Below, one piece after another: positions 1 to 7,148 of a stretch of DNA of 8,936 bases. The DNA comes from Candidatus Kuenenia stuttgartensis. GTDB taxonomy: Bacteria; Bacteroidota; Bacteroidia; Flavobacteriales_D; Crocinitomicaceae. The notes below the pieces were generated by a model, which had not been told where the DNA came from, made no database searches, and was given only the letters and a program-made list of their open reading frames with translations. The DNA lies in the NCBI GenBank assembly GCA_943326025.2, contig CALPRR020000097.1, positions 1 through 8,936 of the forward strand, given 5' to 3'. Position 1 is the stretch's first letter, and each line of letters begins with the position of its first letter. The translations under genes were made by a program, and so were the position numbers.

Positions 1-549
1 ATCGGTTCCTAGAGAAATTCTATATTGAACAAATCGATTACCTAGAATTACGTTTTGTGGATTATAAAAAAATTCAATTGCTGAATTATAACTGAATTTA
101 CTTTTCTTGGGCATGTAAGTTAAAGACGGTTTTAATCTTATTACATTACTAAAATCAGCATCATAGTTATTACCATCTATAATACGTTTAAAGGTAGATT
201 GATATCGAATTCTAAATCCAATTCCAATTTTTTTTTGGAATTTTTTTTCAAATTCAATATTAAAATTTAATCTATTTGAAAGTGTAAAATTTCCATACTT
301 ATTTCGTTGATTTAATAAGCGATAATTAATTGATGGTTTAACCCATTTGTTCAATTTATACTTATATGTAATCTCTGGATAAAGTAATTGAAAATAATAA
401 CTATACGATCTAGTGTTAATATCAATTGCTACTTCTGATGTTGGAGTTAAATTTTTTTTAATTCCAATACCAGTCCATATTTCTCTAGTCATTTGACTTA
501 TTGAGTTCAATGTGAATAATAAGAAAAAGAATATTAAATAGAATTTCAT
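1..549 (-). CDS. DUF2490-like outer-membrane protein, 3' end cut by window edge
   Basis: The reading frame is open from the ATG at 549-547 down to base 1 (183 codons, no stop), so the C-terminus is missing. The translation starts with a hydrophobic export signal of about 19 residues ending in NSISQ. It continues with alternating polar/aromatic stretches typical of outer-membrane beta strands (EIWTGIGIKKNL, then SYYFQLLYPEITYKYKL, then an NYRLLNQR segment and a FRIRYQSTFKR segment). This pattern and the W-x-G start after the signal resemble DUF2490, a Bacteroidota family of predicted beta-barrel proteins of unknown function. The start codon overlaps the stop of the upstream lipoprotein gene in an ATGA arrangement, so the two are probably translated in a coupled way. 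The family assignment rests on pattern recognition; the molecular role is unknown. Confidence 0.7.
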   Translation of the reverse strand, partial: MKFYLIFFFLLFTLNSISQMTREIWTGIGIKKNLTPTSEVAIDINTRSYSYYFQLLYPEITYKYKLNKWVKPSINYRLLNQRNKYGNFTLSNRLNFNIEFEKKFQKKIGIGFRIRYQSTFKRIIDGNNYDADFSNVIRLKPSLTYMPKKSKFSYNSAIEFFYNPQNVILGNRFVQYRISLGTD

Positions 550-950
550 TTCTTTTTAATAATAATTTCACCTAGATCAATTTCAGTTTTTCTTTTCGTA
601 ATTTCTGTAGAGTAAATAACTGCTTTTTTTGAACTTGCTCCAGCAATTGCTGGTAAAAGGTCTTCATATATATAAATAGTATATTTCCCTTTTTCAAGAA
701 AATTAAACTCAAATGAACCATCAACACTCGATTTGACATTTTCATCTGCAGTAGAATCTTTATCTCCATACATAATATAAACATCAAAATCTGCTCCAGC
801 ATATGTTCCTTCTAATACTGTTCCTTGAGAATTATAATTTTCAACCTTAAGTTTACCTTTAATTTTTGATGTACCTCCAGGTCCTTCAACTTTCTTGCAT
901 GAAATAAGTGTGAAAATTGAAAAGAAAATGATGTAAAGAAAATCTTTCAT
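546..950 (-). CDS. Small lipoprotein with transthyretin-like (carboxypeptidase-regulatory-like) beta domain
   Basis: This 134-residue protein begins with a hydrophobic signal and a clear lipobox, LISC, with the lipidated cysteine at residue 18, followed by KKVEGPGG. It is therefore expected to be anchored in the outer or inner membrane by signal peptidase II processing. The mature part looks all-beta. Residues of the form DGSFEFNFLEKGKYTIYIY (about 78-96) match the turn-plus-strand signature of carboxypeptidase-regulatory-like or transthyretin-like domains common in Bacteroidota surface proteins. The C-terminal strand ends EIIIKKK. It is the first gene of a minus-strand pair; its TGA overlaps the ATG of the DUF2490-like gene by 4 bases. 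A shared role at the envelope is inferred, but no enzymatic motif is visible and the exact function is unknown. Confidence 0.75.
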   Translation of the reverse strand: MKDFLYIIFFSIFTLISCKKVEGPGGTSKIKGKLKVENYNSQGTVLEGTYAGADFDVYIMYGDKDSTADENVKSSVDGSFEFNFLEKGKYTIYIYEDLLPAIAGASSKKAVIYSTEITKRKTEIDLGEIIIKKK

Positions 951-1106
951 ACTTTAAATTTGATTGATACAAATATGGATAAAATTGGTCAATTTATTTT
1001 ATTTTACGTTTTAAAGCAACCTTTTTCTCTTTAAAGTGTTTAATTAATTGATTGTAAAATATGGTAATTTTAAAAAATAATAGCTAATATTGGTCAAAGG
1101 CAACAT
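951..1106. promoter_or_regulatory. Divergent intergenic region with weak promoter candidates on both strands
   Basis: These 156 bases separate the minus-strand lipoprotein gene from the plus-strand CotH-kinase gene and must carry both promoters. On the minus strand, CATATTTG (977 to 970) differs from the Bacteroidota -7 consensus TAnnTTTG by one base and lies 19 bases from the ATG, as the better -7 elements elsewhere in the window do. On the plus strand, TAATATTG (1085-1092) also has one mismatch and lies 14 bases before the ATG. Neither has a well-spaced -33 TTG, so both are tentative. A 9-base direct repeat, ATTGGTCAA, occurs at 984-992 and 1089-1097. Confidence 0.3.
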
Positions 1107-3914
1107 ATGAAAGTACTACTCCTACTTATAATTATCGGTTTGAATATAAAGTGTTTTTCACAAGTATTTATAAATGAGTATTCATGTTCCAATATTTCTA
1201 CAGTTCAGGATTCTTATGGGCAAAATGAAGATTGGGTAGAATTATACAATCAAGGTAGTACAGCATTTAATTTAACAGGTTTTTATTTATCTGATAAATC
1301 TACTAATCTCACTAAATGGCAAATTCCAAGCGGTTCTATTCCTGCAAATAGTTATAGGTTAATTCATTTTTCTGGAAGAGGTTTAGTAAATGGGTCAGAA
1401 ATACACCCAAGTTTTTCCTTGTCTCAAACGAAAGGAGATTGGATTATTTTAACAAATCCTGATGGAACTACCGTTGTCGATTCATTGAAAATAGTTCATT
1501 TAACAAAATCAAATCATTCAGTAGGTAGACAAACAAATGGTGCGTCATCGTGGAAATTATTTATGACACCAACCCCAAATTCTTCAAATATAGGCGGAAT
1601 TAATTTTTATACACCAAAACCAATTATGTCAGTTGCTCCAGGTTTTTATAACTCTGCTCAAACAGTTTCTATCACTTGCTCAGACCCAACAGCTACTATA
1701 AGATATACATTAAATGGAAGTGATGTAACAAACTTATCTAGTCTTTATTCTGGACCATTAACTATTTCAACTACATCTGTTTTAAGAGCGGTAGCTTTTA
1801 GTGTAAATCAACCTAGTTTTACAGAAACGAATACTTATTTTATTAATGTGAGCCATTCTATTCCTGTAGTTTCTATTTGTAGTGATGGAATAACTGATTT
1901 AATAGTAAATGGGAATTTTAATGCTGAACCAATAGGTGCTTTTGAATTATTTGAGGAAAACAAGACTTTTATCGATGAGGGAGAGGGAGATTTTAATAAA
2001 CATGGAAACGATTCATGGGCATATCCACAAAAGGGATTTGATTTTATTATGCGCGATCAGCTTGGTTATAATGATGGAATTTCTCATCAGATTTTCCCTG
2101 AAAAAACAAGAACAAATTTTCAAAAATTAATTTTAAAACCTGCGGCTAATGACAATTATCCTTTTGAAACGGGAGGTGCTCATATAAGAGATGCATTTGT
2201 CCATACATTATCCATTCGAGCTGGTTTAAAGTTAGATGAGCGTACTTGGAGACCATGTATTTTATATGTTAATGGACAATACTGGGGAGTTTATGAAATA
2301 AGAGAAAAAGCAGATGATGCAGATTTTACAAATTATTATTTTGATCAAGATAAATATCATCTTCAATACTTAAAAACTTGGGGTAGTACTTGGGAAGAAT
2401 ATGGTGCTCCAAACGGAATACCTGCATGGAATAATTTGGTCAGTTTTGTCCAATCAAACAATATGGGGATAGCTGCAAACTTTAATCATGTTGATAGTTT
2501 ACTAAGTTGGCATTCATTGGTAGATTATTTTGTGCTTAATTCTTATGTAGTTACTCAAGATTGGTTGAATTGGAATACTGCTTGGTGGAGAGGAATGGAT
2601 CCCTTAGGCGACAAGAAGAAATGGCGTTATGTATTATGGGATATGGATGCAACTTTTGGACATTATATAAATTACACAGGTATACCCAATAATACTGCTT
2701 CTGCAGATCCTTGTAATGTAGAAGCTCTTCCTGATCCAGGAGGTCAAGGACATACTGTGATTTTACAAAAATTAATCAATGAAAATCCAATTGTAAAGCA
2801 ATATTATATTACTCGATATGCTGATTTAATGAATACTTATTTAAAATGTGATTATATGATTGCATTGTTGGATAGTATGATAAATGAAATTCAACCTGAA
2901 ATGCAAGGTCAAATAAATCGATGGGGAGGAACTTATACTGAATGGCAATCGAATGTTCAAGCGTTAAAAAATTTCATTAATACAAGATGTTCTTCAATTC
3001 AAACAGGTATGGTTAATTGCTATACTTTAACAGGACCTTTTAATGTTCAATTTAATGTTTCGCCACCAAATTCTGGTACGATTAAAATAAATTCAGATTT
3101 CGCACCTTATTATCCATGGTCAGCTCAGTATTATGGTGGAATCCCAACTTTATTAAAAGCAAATGCAAATATTGGTTATGTTTTTGACCATTGGGGATAT
3201 GTTACAGGTCCAATGCTAAATGGAGATATTGAAGATACAAATTCAATTAACATTTCTCAAAATCAAACAATAACTGCATTCTTTGTTGTTGATGATGGAG
3301 ATATAGATAATGATGGTTTAACTGATGATGAAGAAACAACAGGTATTGATGATCCTATTACACCATTAATTCCTTCTTCAACTTCTGATCCTAATAATTC
3401 ATGTGACCCTTTTACAATCGGGCCTATCTGTGATCCTGATAATGATGGTGTTACGAATCAAAACGAATCTTTTAATGGAACAAATCCTTCAAATCCTGAC
3501 AGCGATAATGATGGATTAACGGATGGTGAAGAAATTTCAGGAGTTGACAATGTTTCAACACCTTTAATTCCTCAAGGAACTTCAAATCCAACGAATCATT
3601 GTGATCCATTTAATTCAACTCCAGAATGCAAAGAAATTCATGGCGTCAATATACCTTCAGGTTTTACTCCGAACAATGATGGTAAAAATGATGTATTAAG
3701 AGCAATTGTTGGTCAAGATGTTAAGTATTTTACCTTTTATATTTATGATCGTTGGGGAAATAAAATTCTTCAGACTTCGGATTTTAAATTTATTTGGGAT
3801 GGAACATGCAATGGACAATTAGTTAGTTCAGGTGCATATCCATATGTGTTAGATGTTTTTTATAATGATGGAAAACAAGAAAATAAATCAGGTAACATTT
3901 CTGTCGTTCGTTAA
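1107..3914 (+). CDS. Secreted CotH-kinase family multidomain protein with T9SS type B sorting domain
   Basis: This 935-residue protein is built for export to the cell surface. In order it has a signal peptide (about 1-19, ending CFSQ); a lamin-tail-like domain (about 20-135, FINEY and DWVELYN); a chitobiase/hexosaminidase C-terminal-like beta domain (about 170-247); a CotH kinase domain (about 250-630); a divergent InlB-type beta repeat (about 645-727); calcium-binding thrombospondin type 3-like repeats (about 729-841); and a gliding-motility-type C-terminal domain (about 847-935, beginning IPSGFTPNNDGKND and with YDRWGN and WDGT). CotH hallmarks are visible: YVNGQYWGVYEIREKAD (387-403), a D485-x-x-N488 element like a kinase catalytic Asp/Asn pair, and WDMDATFG (511-518), comparable to a metal-binding DFG. 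CotH proteins in Bacillus phosphorylate spore coat proteins; substrates in Bacteroidota are generally unknown. The stop codon abuts the start of the PorP/SprF gene, its likely secretion partner. Kinase activity is inferred from motifs. Confidence 0.88.
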   Translation: MKVLLLLIIIGLNIKCFSQVFINEYSCSNISTVQDSYGQNEDWVELYNQGSTAFNLTGFYLSDKSTNLTKWQIPSGSIPANSYRLIHFSGRGLVNGSEIHPSFSLSQTKGDWIILTNPDGTTVVDSLKIVHLTKSNHSVGRQTNGASSWKLFMTPTPNSSNIGGINFYTPKPIMSVAPGFYNSAQTVSITCSDPTATIRYTLNGSDVTNLSSLYSGPLTISTTSVLRAVAFSVNQPSFTETNTYFINVSHSIPVVSICSDGITDLIVNGNFNAEPIGAFELFEENKTFIDEGEGDFNKHGNDSWAYPQKGFDFIMRDQLGYNDGISHQIFPEKTRTNFQKLILKPAANDNYPFETGGAHIRDAFVHTLSIRAGLKLDERTWRPCILYVNGQYWGVYEIREKADDADFTNYYFDQDKYHLQYLKTWGSTWEEYGAPNGIPAWNNLVSFVQSNNMGIAANFNHVDSLLSWHSLVDYFVLNSYVVTQDWLNWNTAWWRGMDPLGDKKKWRYVLWDMDATFGHYINYTGIPNNTASADPCNVEALPDPGGQGHTVILQKLINENPIVKQYYITRYADLMNTYLKCDYMIALLDSMINEIQPEMQGQINRWGGTYTEWQSNVQALKNFINTRCSSIQTGMVNCYTLTGPFNVQFNVSPPNSGTIKINSDFAPYYPWSAQYYGGIPTLLKANANIGYVFDHWGYVTGPMLNGDIEDTNSINISQNQTITAFFVVDDGDIDNDGLTDDEETTGIDDPITPLIPSSTSDPNNSCDPFTIGPICDPDNDGVTNQNESFNGTNPSNPDSDNDGLTDGEEISGVDNVSTPLIPQGTSNPTNHCDPFNSTPECKEIHGVNIPSGFTPNNDGKNDVLRAIVGQDVKYFTFYIYDRWGNKILQTSDFKFIWDGTCNGQLVSSGAYPYVLDVFYNDGKQENKSGNISVVR
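3300..3629 (+). repeat. Two copies of a 44-residue acidic, calcium-binding-type repeat inside the CotH protein
   Basis: Residues 732-775 and 798-841 of the CotH-kinase protein align without gaps and share 27 of 44 positions by eye. Each begins DxDNDGLTDxEE, a thrombospondin type 3-like calcium loop, continues through TPLIP, and ends with two cysteines nine residues apart (C766/C775 and C832/C841). Another acidic loop, DPDNDGVTNQNE, links them. The repeats form the stalk between the kinase/InlB-like part and the T9SS sorting domain. The DNA of the two copies has diverged, so the duplication is not recent. Confidence 0.8.
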
Positions 3915-4970
3915 ATGAAATTTACAATACTCATATTTTTTATTTTGATCGTTTTTAAAGGAATGACACAAGATTTTCATTTTTCTCAGACATCACAGTT
4001 GCCCTTACTTATTAATCCTGGATGTGCCGGTGCTTTTGATGGATGGGAAAGAGCAAATTTGAACCAGCGAAATCAATGGATGGGTTCAAATTCGAAATTT
4101 ACGACTACCAATTTTTCCATAGACGGGAATTTATTTAAAAATTTAAGAAAACCATCTAGTCATTTGGGATTTGGGATTCAATTTTTTAATGACATGGGAG
4201 GTGATAGTAAATTTGGAACGCGGAATGGATCACTTACATTAAGTGGAATAATACCTATGGCTGCAGGTCATCAAATTTCAGTTGGAATTCAAGGTGGTTT
4301 TGGAAGTAAAAGAGGTGATATTTCTAATCTGACTTTTGAAAATCAATGGAATGGAACTGCTTTTGATCCTTCAATATCCTCTGGAGAAGTAAATACATTG
4401 AATAGTTTTGCTTATGCTGAAGTTGCCTCAGGAATTTATTATGTTTATGATGGAAGTAAATCTTCATTTTCTCGAAATAATGAATCCAAAATTCAATTAG
4501 GATTTTCAGGTTATCATTTAAATCAACCTAAATTAAGATATGTTCAAGGGTCAAGCGATCGTATAAAGAGAAAATATGTTTTTCATGGTTCTATCATAAA
4601 AGATATTTTAGACTCGAAATGGTCTATAGATGCAGGTTTTATTGAATTCATTCAAGGAGGTCATAGAGAAACAATGTTTAGTACAATGTTTCGTTATCGA
4701 TTACAAGAAGGGACAAAACAAACAGGTTTTTATGGAGAGGCACATGTCGGATTTGGTTTGAATTATCGATACAAAGATGCTTTGATCCCATCTTTTATGA
4801 TAGACATGCAAAGTCTAAAATTGATGCTTTCTTATGACTTAACAACTTCCCAATTAAGACGAGCGAGTGGGAGTAATTCATTAGAAATTTCATTGACCTA
4901 TACCAATTTGCATAATGCTATTTTTAAAAGTCGAAGCCACAAAAAGAAGAGTATTAAAGTGAAACATTAA
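3915..4970 (+). CDS. PorP/SprF-family type IX secretion system outer-membrane protein
   Basis: The protein has 351 residues, close to the usual family length of 300-350. It starts with a signal peptide (about 1-18, ending GMTQ), then the family hallmark at the mature N-terminus: QDFHFSQ followed by LLINPGCAGAFDG (31-43). The rest is alternating beta-strand sequence with many glycine and aromatic residues, consistent with a 14-strand-like outer-membrane barrel. The tail (about 338-351) is unusually basic, with the element SHKKKS. The ATG follows the TAA of the CotH-kinase gene with no gap, implying translational coupling. In Flavobacterium johnsoniae, SprF is needed to secrete SprB, which carries a type B C-terminal domain, and similar cargo/SprF-like gene pairs recur in the phylum. 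The adjacent cargo here has the same domain type, so this protein is probably its dedicated partner; that pairing is inference from context. Confidence 0.9.
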   Translation: MKFTILIFFILIVFKGMTQDFHFSQTSQLPLLINPGCAGAFDGWERANLNQRNQWMGSNSKFTTTNFSIDGNLFKNLRKPSSHLGFGIQFFNDMGGDSKFGTRNGSLTLSGIIPMAAGHQISVGIQGGFGSKRGDISNLTFENQWNGTAFDPSISSGEVNTLNSFAYAEVASGIYYVYDGSKSSFSRNNESKIQLGFSGYHLNQPKLRYVQGSSDRIKRKYVFHGSIIKDILDSKWSIDAGFIEFIQGGHRETMFSTMFRYRLQEGTKQTGFYGEAHVGFGLNYRYKDALIPSFMIDMQSLKLMLSYDLTTSQLRRASGSNSLEISLTYTNLHNAIFKSRSHKKKSIKVKH

Positions 4971-4982
4971 ACGTTTTCATTT

Positions 4983-6569
4983 ATGAAATTTATACCATTA
5001 TCAATCTTACGTGAACTTTTAGAAATTAATCAATTACAAGAAAATATTGATTATATCGCAATATTAAATCGAAAAAATCTAAATAGTGTAAAATTTAATA
5101 ATGAAGTACTTTCTGAAAGTAATTGGAAAGTAATAACGAAATCGTTAAATCATCCCAAAAGTCAATTGTTTTATTCATGGGTTGAAACGAACAAATCATT
5201 ACTTGAATTTTTAACCTTGAAGCAACCAACTAAACTGTATAAGGACACATTTCAACATTTAAGTCATGGTTTTTCATCCGAATTTAAAGATTTTATTTCA
5301 CCCTATATATCTGACGAAATTTTATCGAACATTACTATTTCAGATATAAAACGAATTGAATTAAATGCAAGTTTTCTGTGTTTGTTAAATGATGAATATC
5401 GTTCAAAAGTTGAAATAAAATTTATTTATTTTTTTAGAGATTTACTTTCTTCAATTGATGATGAGGTAAAAATGCTTTCTTCTGAAAAAGAGCTAGTAAA
5501 AAAGATAACACCTATGTGTTCTTCAGAAATAATTATGATTTTAAATCAATTATCACGATCAAATTATGCGATTAAAATTCAATATGTAGATAAACTTTTA
5601 AATGTAATTCACTTTAAAGGTTGTACCGTAAGATTCGCAAATTGGATTATTAATCAATTGAAAAATATAGATTTAAATAATGAGCATTTGGATAAAATAG
5701 AACAATTATCCGATGAATTGTCAAATGGTAAAATTCAAGTAAAAAATCATTTTGAATTGACAAAATCTTCAAATCAATCGAGGAATAAAAAAATTGCACT
5801 AATTGGAATTATCATTTTTGCATTTATTTCGATTTCTATTTTATATTTCAAACCATTTGAATCAAAAAATAATAAAATACTTTCGGAAAATTCTGCATAC
5901 GAACAATTTACAGTTACAGAAAGAAAAGAAATAGATTCTATTTTAAAAACGATTGAAACAAATCAAAATCTTGGAGAAGATCAATATACTTTTTTTGGTG
6001 AATCAGCTTCATTATACAGTGAACATAAGTTCAAAAATGAAATAATGAGAAAGTTATATACTGACTTAATTTTGGATGCTGAATTAGTAGATAAAGGACA
6101 AATAATTCCTTTTAAAAGCTATTCTACCCAAAAACAAAAAGCTATTTTTTATGCAAATGTTAAGAAGCTTATAAAATCAAATAAGGAACAAAAAATTCAA
6201 TTTTCGAATAATTCTGAGTTTGATGTATTAATTTTTGTTATTGATAATAATATAGATGGTTCTCTGTATTCAAAGATTGTTTTTTCAAATGAAAAACTTG
6301 ATTTTGAAGTAAATTTGTATGATGAATTTTTATTTATTCCAGGTTCTAAATTTGGTCCATTTGTTTCTCCAAAAGTTGCTAAAGATGAATTACCTTCATC
6401 GTCTTATAAACACCATTTTAATCAGGTAGATTTTAATTATGTAAATGGAATAAAACAAGTATATCGACTGAATATTCTTAATGATCAACCACTAAAAATT
6501 AATGTTGTCGGTTTAAAAGGTGGCGATTTTAATGTTGAAGATAATAGTAATGGTTTAATTGAAATTTAA
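4983..6569 (+). CDS. Unrecognised single-pass inner-membrane protein, third gene of the CotH/SprF cluster
   Basis: I do not recognise a family for this 528-residue protein. It has no N-terminal signal. Residues 1-270 are hydrophilic and rich in predicted helix with many Leu, Ile, Lys and Glu. One strong transmembrane helix spans about 271-289 (IALIGIIIFAFISISILYF), preceded by RNKK, which by the positive-inside rule puts the N-terminal half in the cytoplasm and the C-terminal half (about 291-528) in the periplasm. The periplasmic half has a helical segment near the membrane and a beta-rich end (EFDVLIFVIDN, then YRLNILND). This topology resembles transmembrane signalling or anti-sigma-type proteins, but no zinc-binding anti-sigma motif, kinase or peptidase motif is visible. 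It starts 12 bases after the PorP/SprF stop, so it is probably co-transcribed. It ends in a 4-base convergent overlap with the SPOR gene. Confidence 0.8.
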   Translation: MKFIPLSILRELLEINQLQENIDYIAILNRKNLNSVKFNNEVLSESNWKVITKSLNHPKSQLFYSWVETNKSLLEFLTLKQPTKLYKDTFQHLSHGFSSEFKDFISPYISDEILSNITISDIKRIELNASFLCLLNDEYRSKVEIKFIYFFRDLLSSIDDEVKMLSSEKELVKKITPMCSSEIIMILNQLSRSNYAIKIQYVDKLLNVIHFKGCTVRFANWIINQLKNIDLNNEHLDKIEQLSDELSNGKIQVKNHFELTKSSNQSRNKKIALIGIIIFAFISISILYFKPFESKNNKILSENSAYEQFTVTERKEIDSILKTIETNQNLGEDQYTFFGESASLYSEHKFKNEIMRKLYTDLILDAELVDKGQIIPFKSYSTQKQKAIFYANVKKLIKSNKEQKIQFSNNSEFDVLIFVIDNNIDGSLYSKIVFSNEKLDFEVNLYDEFLFIPGSKFGPFVSPKVAKDELPSSSYKHHFNQVDFNYVNGIKQVYRLNILNDQPLKINVVGLKGGDFNVEDNSNGLIEI

Positions 6570-6961
6570 TCAATTCTTGGTAAATAAATTAACTCTTTAA
6601 CAATGAAATTGGTTTGAAAATCTCTATCAACAGTTGATTTTACCTTTTCAGCTTCTAAACGAGTCCTAAAATTTCCAACCTTTAAAAAATAGTTTGGGGC
6701 ATTGTAAATGATGTAAGTATCAACCTTTGGATACATTGAAGTGAATTTTGAACGAGCATCTTCTACCAATTTTTTATCAGCATCGAAAAATAATTGAATT
6801 CTATATCCTGTAATTTGAGGAACAGTTGCTGGAGGAACAATGGCACTTTGTTGTTTTACTAATTCATCAATGCGAGAATCTTTAATTATCTCCACTTTTC
6901 CATTTTGAGAAAAAGCAAAATTCACAATTAAAATGGTAATAATTGATGATATATTTTTCAT
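6566..6961 (-). CDS. Exported SPOR-domain protein
   Basis: The product has 131 residues, with a signal peptide (about 1-19, ending FAFSQ), a short linker containing VPPATVP, and one SPOR domain (about 51-125). The domain is recognised by GYRIQLFFDADKK, a central YPKVDTYIIYNAPNYF stretch, and the KVGNFRTRLEAEK turn, which match the family's typical first strand and second helix start. SPOR domains bind peptidoglycan glycan strands lacking stem peptides, usually at division sites, so the protein probably sits in the periplasm on the cell wall. There is no lipobox or transmembrane anchor beyond the signal. The gene converges with the 528-residue membrane protein gene and shares the bases of both stop codons. 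It has its own upstream promoter candidate. The domain call is firm; the cellular role is inferred. Confidence 0.88.
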   Translation of the reverse strand: MKNISSIITILIVNFAFSQNGKVEIIKDSRIDELVKQQSAIVPPATVPQITGYRIQLFFDADKKLVEDARSKFTSMYPKVDTYIIYNAPNYFLKVGNFRTRLEAEKVKSTVDRDFQTNFIVKELIYLPRID

Positions 6962-7004
6962 GTTTTTTCTTTTAGAATTAAATAATTCAACATTGAATTC
7001 TTTG

Positions 7005-7012
7005 CAAATGTA
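7005..7012 (-). promoter_or_regulatory. Candidate -7 element for the SPOR gene
   Basis: Read on the minus strand, TACATTTG matches the Bacteroidota -7 consensus TAnnTTTG exactly and lies 43 bases before the ATG at 6961. A TTTG lies upstream (7031 to 7028), but the spacer of 15 bases is shorter than the usual 17-23, so the -33 part is doubtful. Confidence 0.4.
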
Positions 7013-7121
7013 TAAAATTCAACTAAGCAAATGAAATGCCAATTCGATTAATATTAAAGATGCCAAAAATTGAGTAAGTAAAACCTTATTTAGAAAGATT
7101 TTATTTAACGACAAAATTCCT

Positions 7122-7129
7122 TATTTTTG
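7122..7129 (+). promoter_or_regulatory. apbC: Candidate -7 element for the mrp/nifU operon
   Basis: TATTTTTG matches TAnnTTTG exactly and ends 19 bases before the ATG at 7149, giving a predicted leader of roughly a dozen bases. No good -33 TTG is found at the normal distance, only an AT-rich stretch, so this is a partial match. Confidence 0.45.
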
Positions 7130-7148
7130 TAATGTAAATTTTCATTAG

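Noticed and set aside
572..802. 76-codon minus-strand open frame inside the lipoprotein gene
   Set aside because: It is an out-of-frame shadow of the lipoprotein gene, which has a clear signal, lipobox and domain; the shadow has no recognisable features.
1010..1035. Inverted repeat TTTAAAG/CTTTAAA in the divergent intergenic region
   Set aside because: Seven AT-rich pairs with a 12-base loop are expected by chance in such DNA, and there is no T tract or link to a promoter element.
1936..2130. 64-codon plus-strand open frame inside the CotH-kinase gene
   Set aside because: It lies in another frame of a well-supported domain, with no similarity or start context of its own.
4969..4976. Short palindrome around AACGTT between the PorP/SprF and 528-residue protein genes
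   Set aside because: Too short for a terminator or a convincing operator, in a gap of only 12 bases.
7021..7100. Possible small RNA or leader in the gap between the SPOR and mrp genes
   Set aside because: No stable hairpin, riboswitch-like pattern or terminator is visible; the stretch is plain AT-rich promoter DNA.
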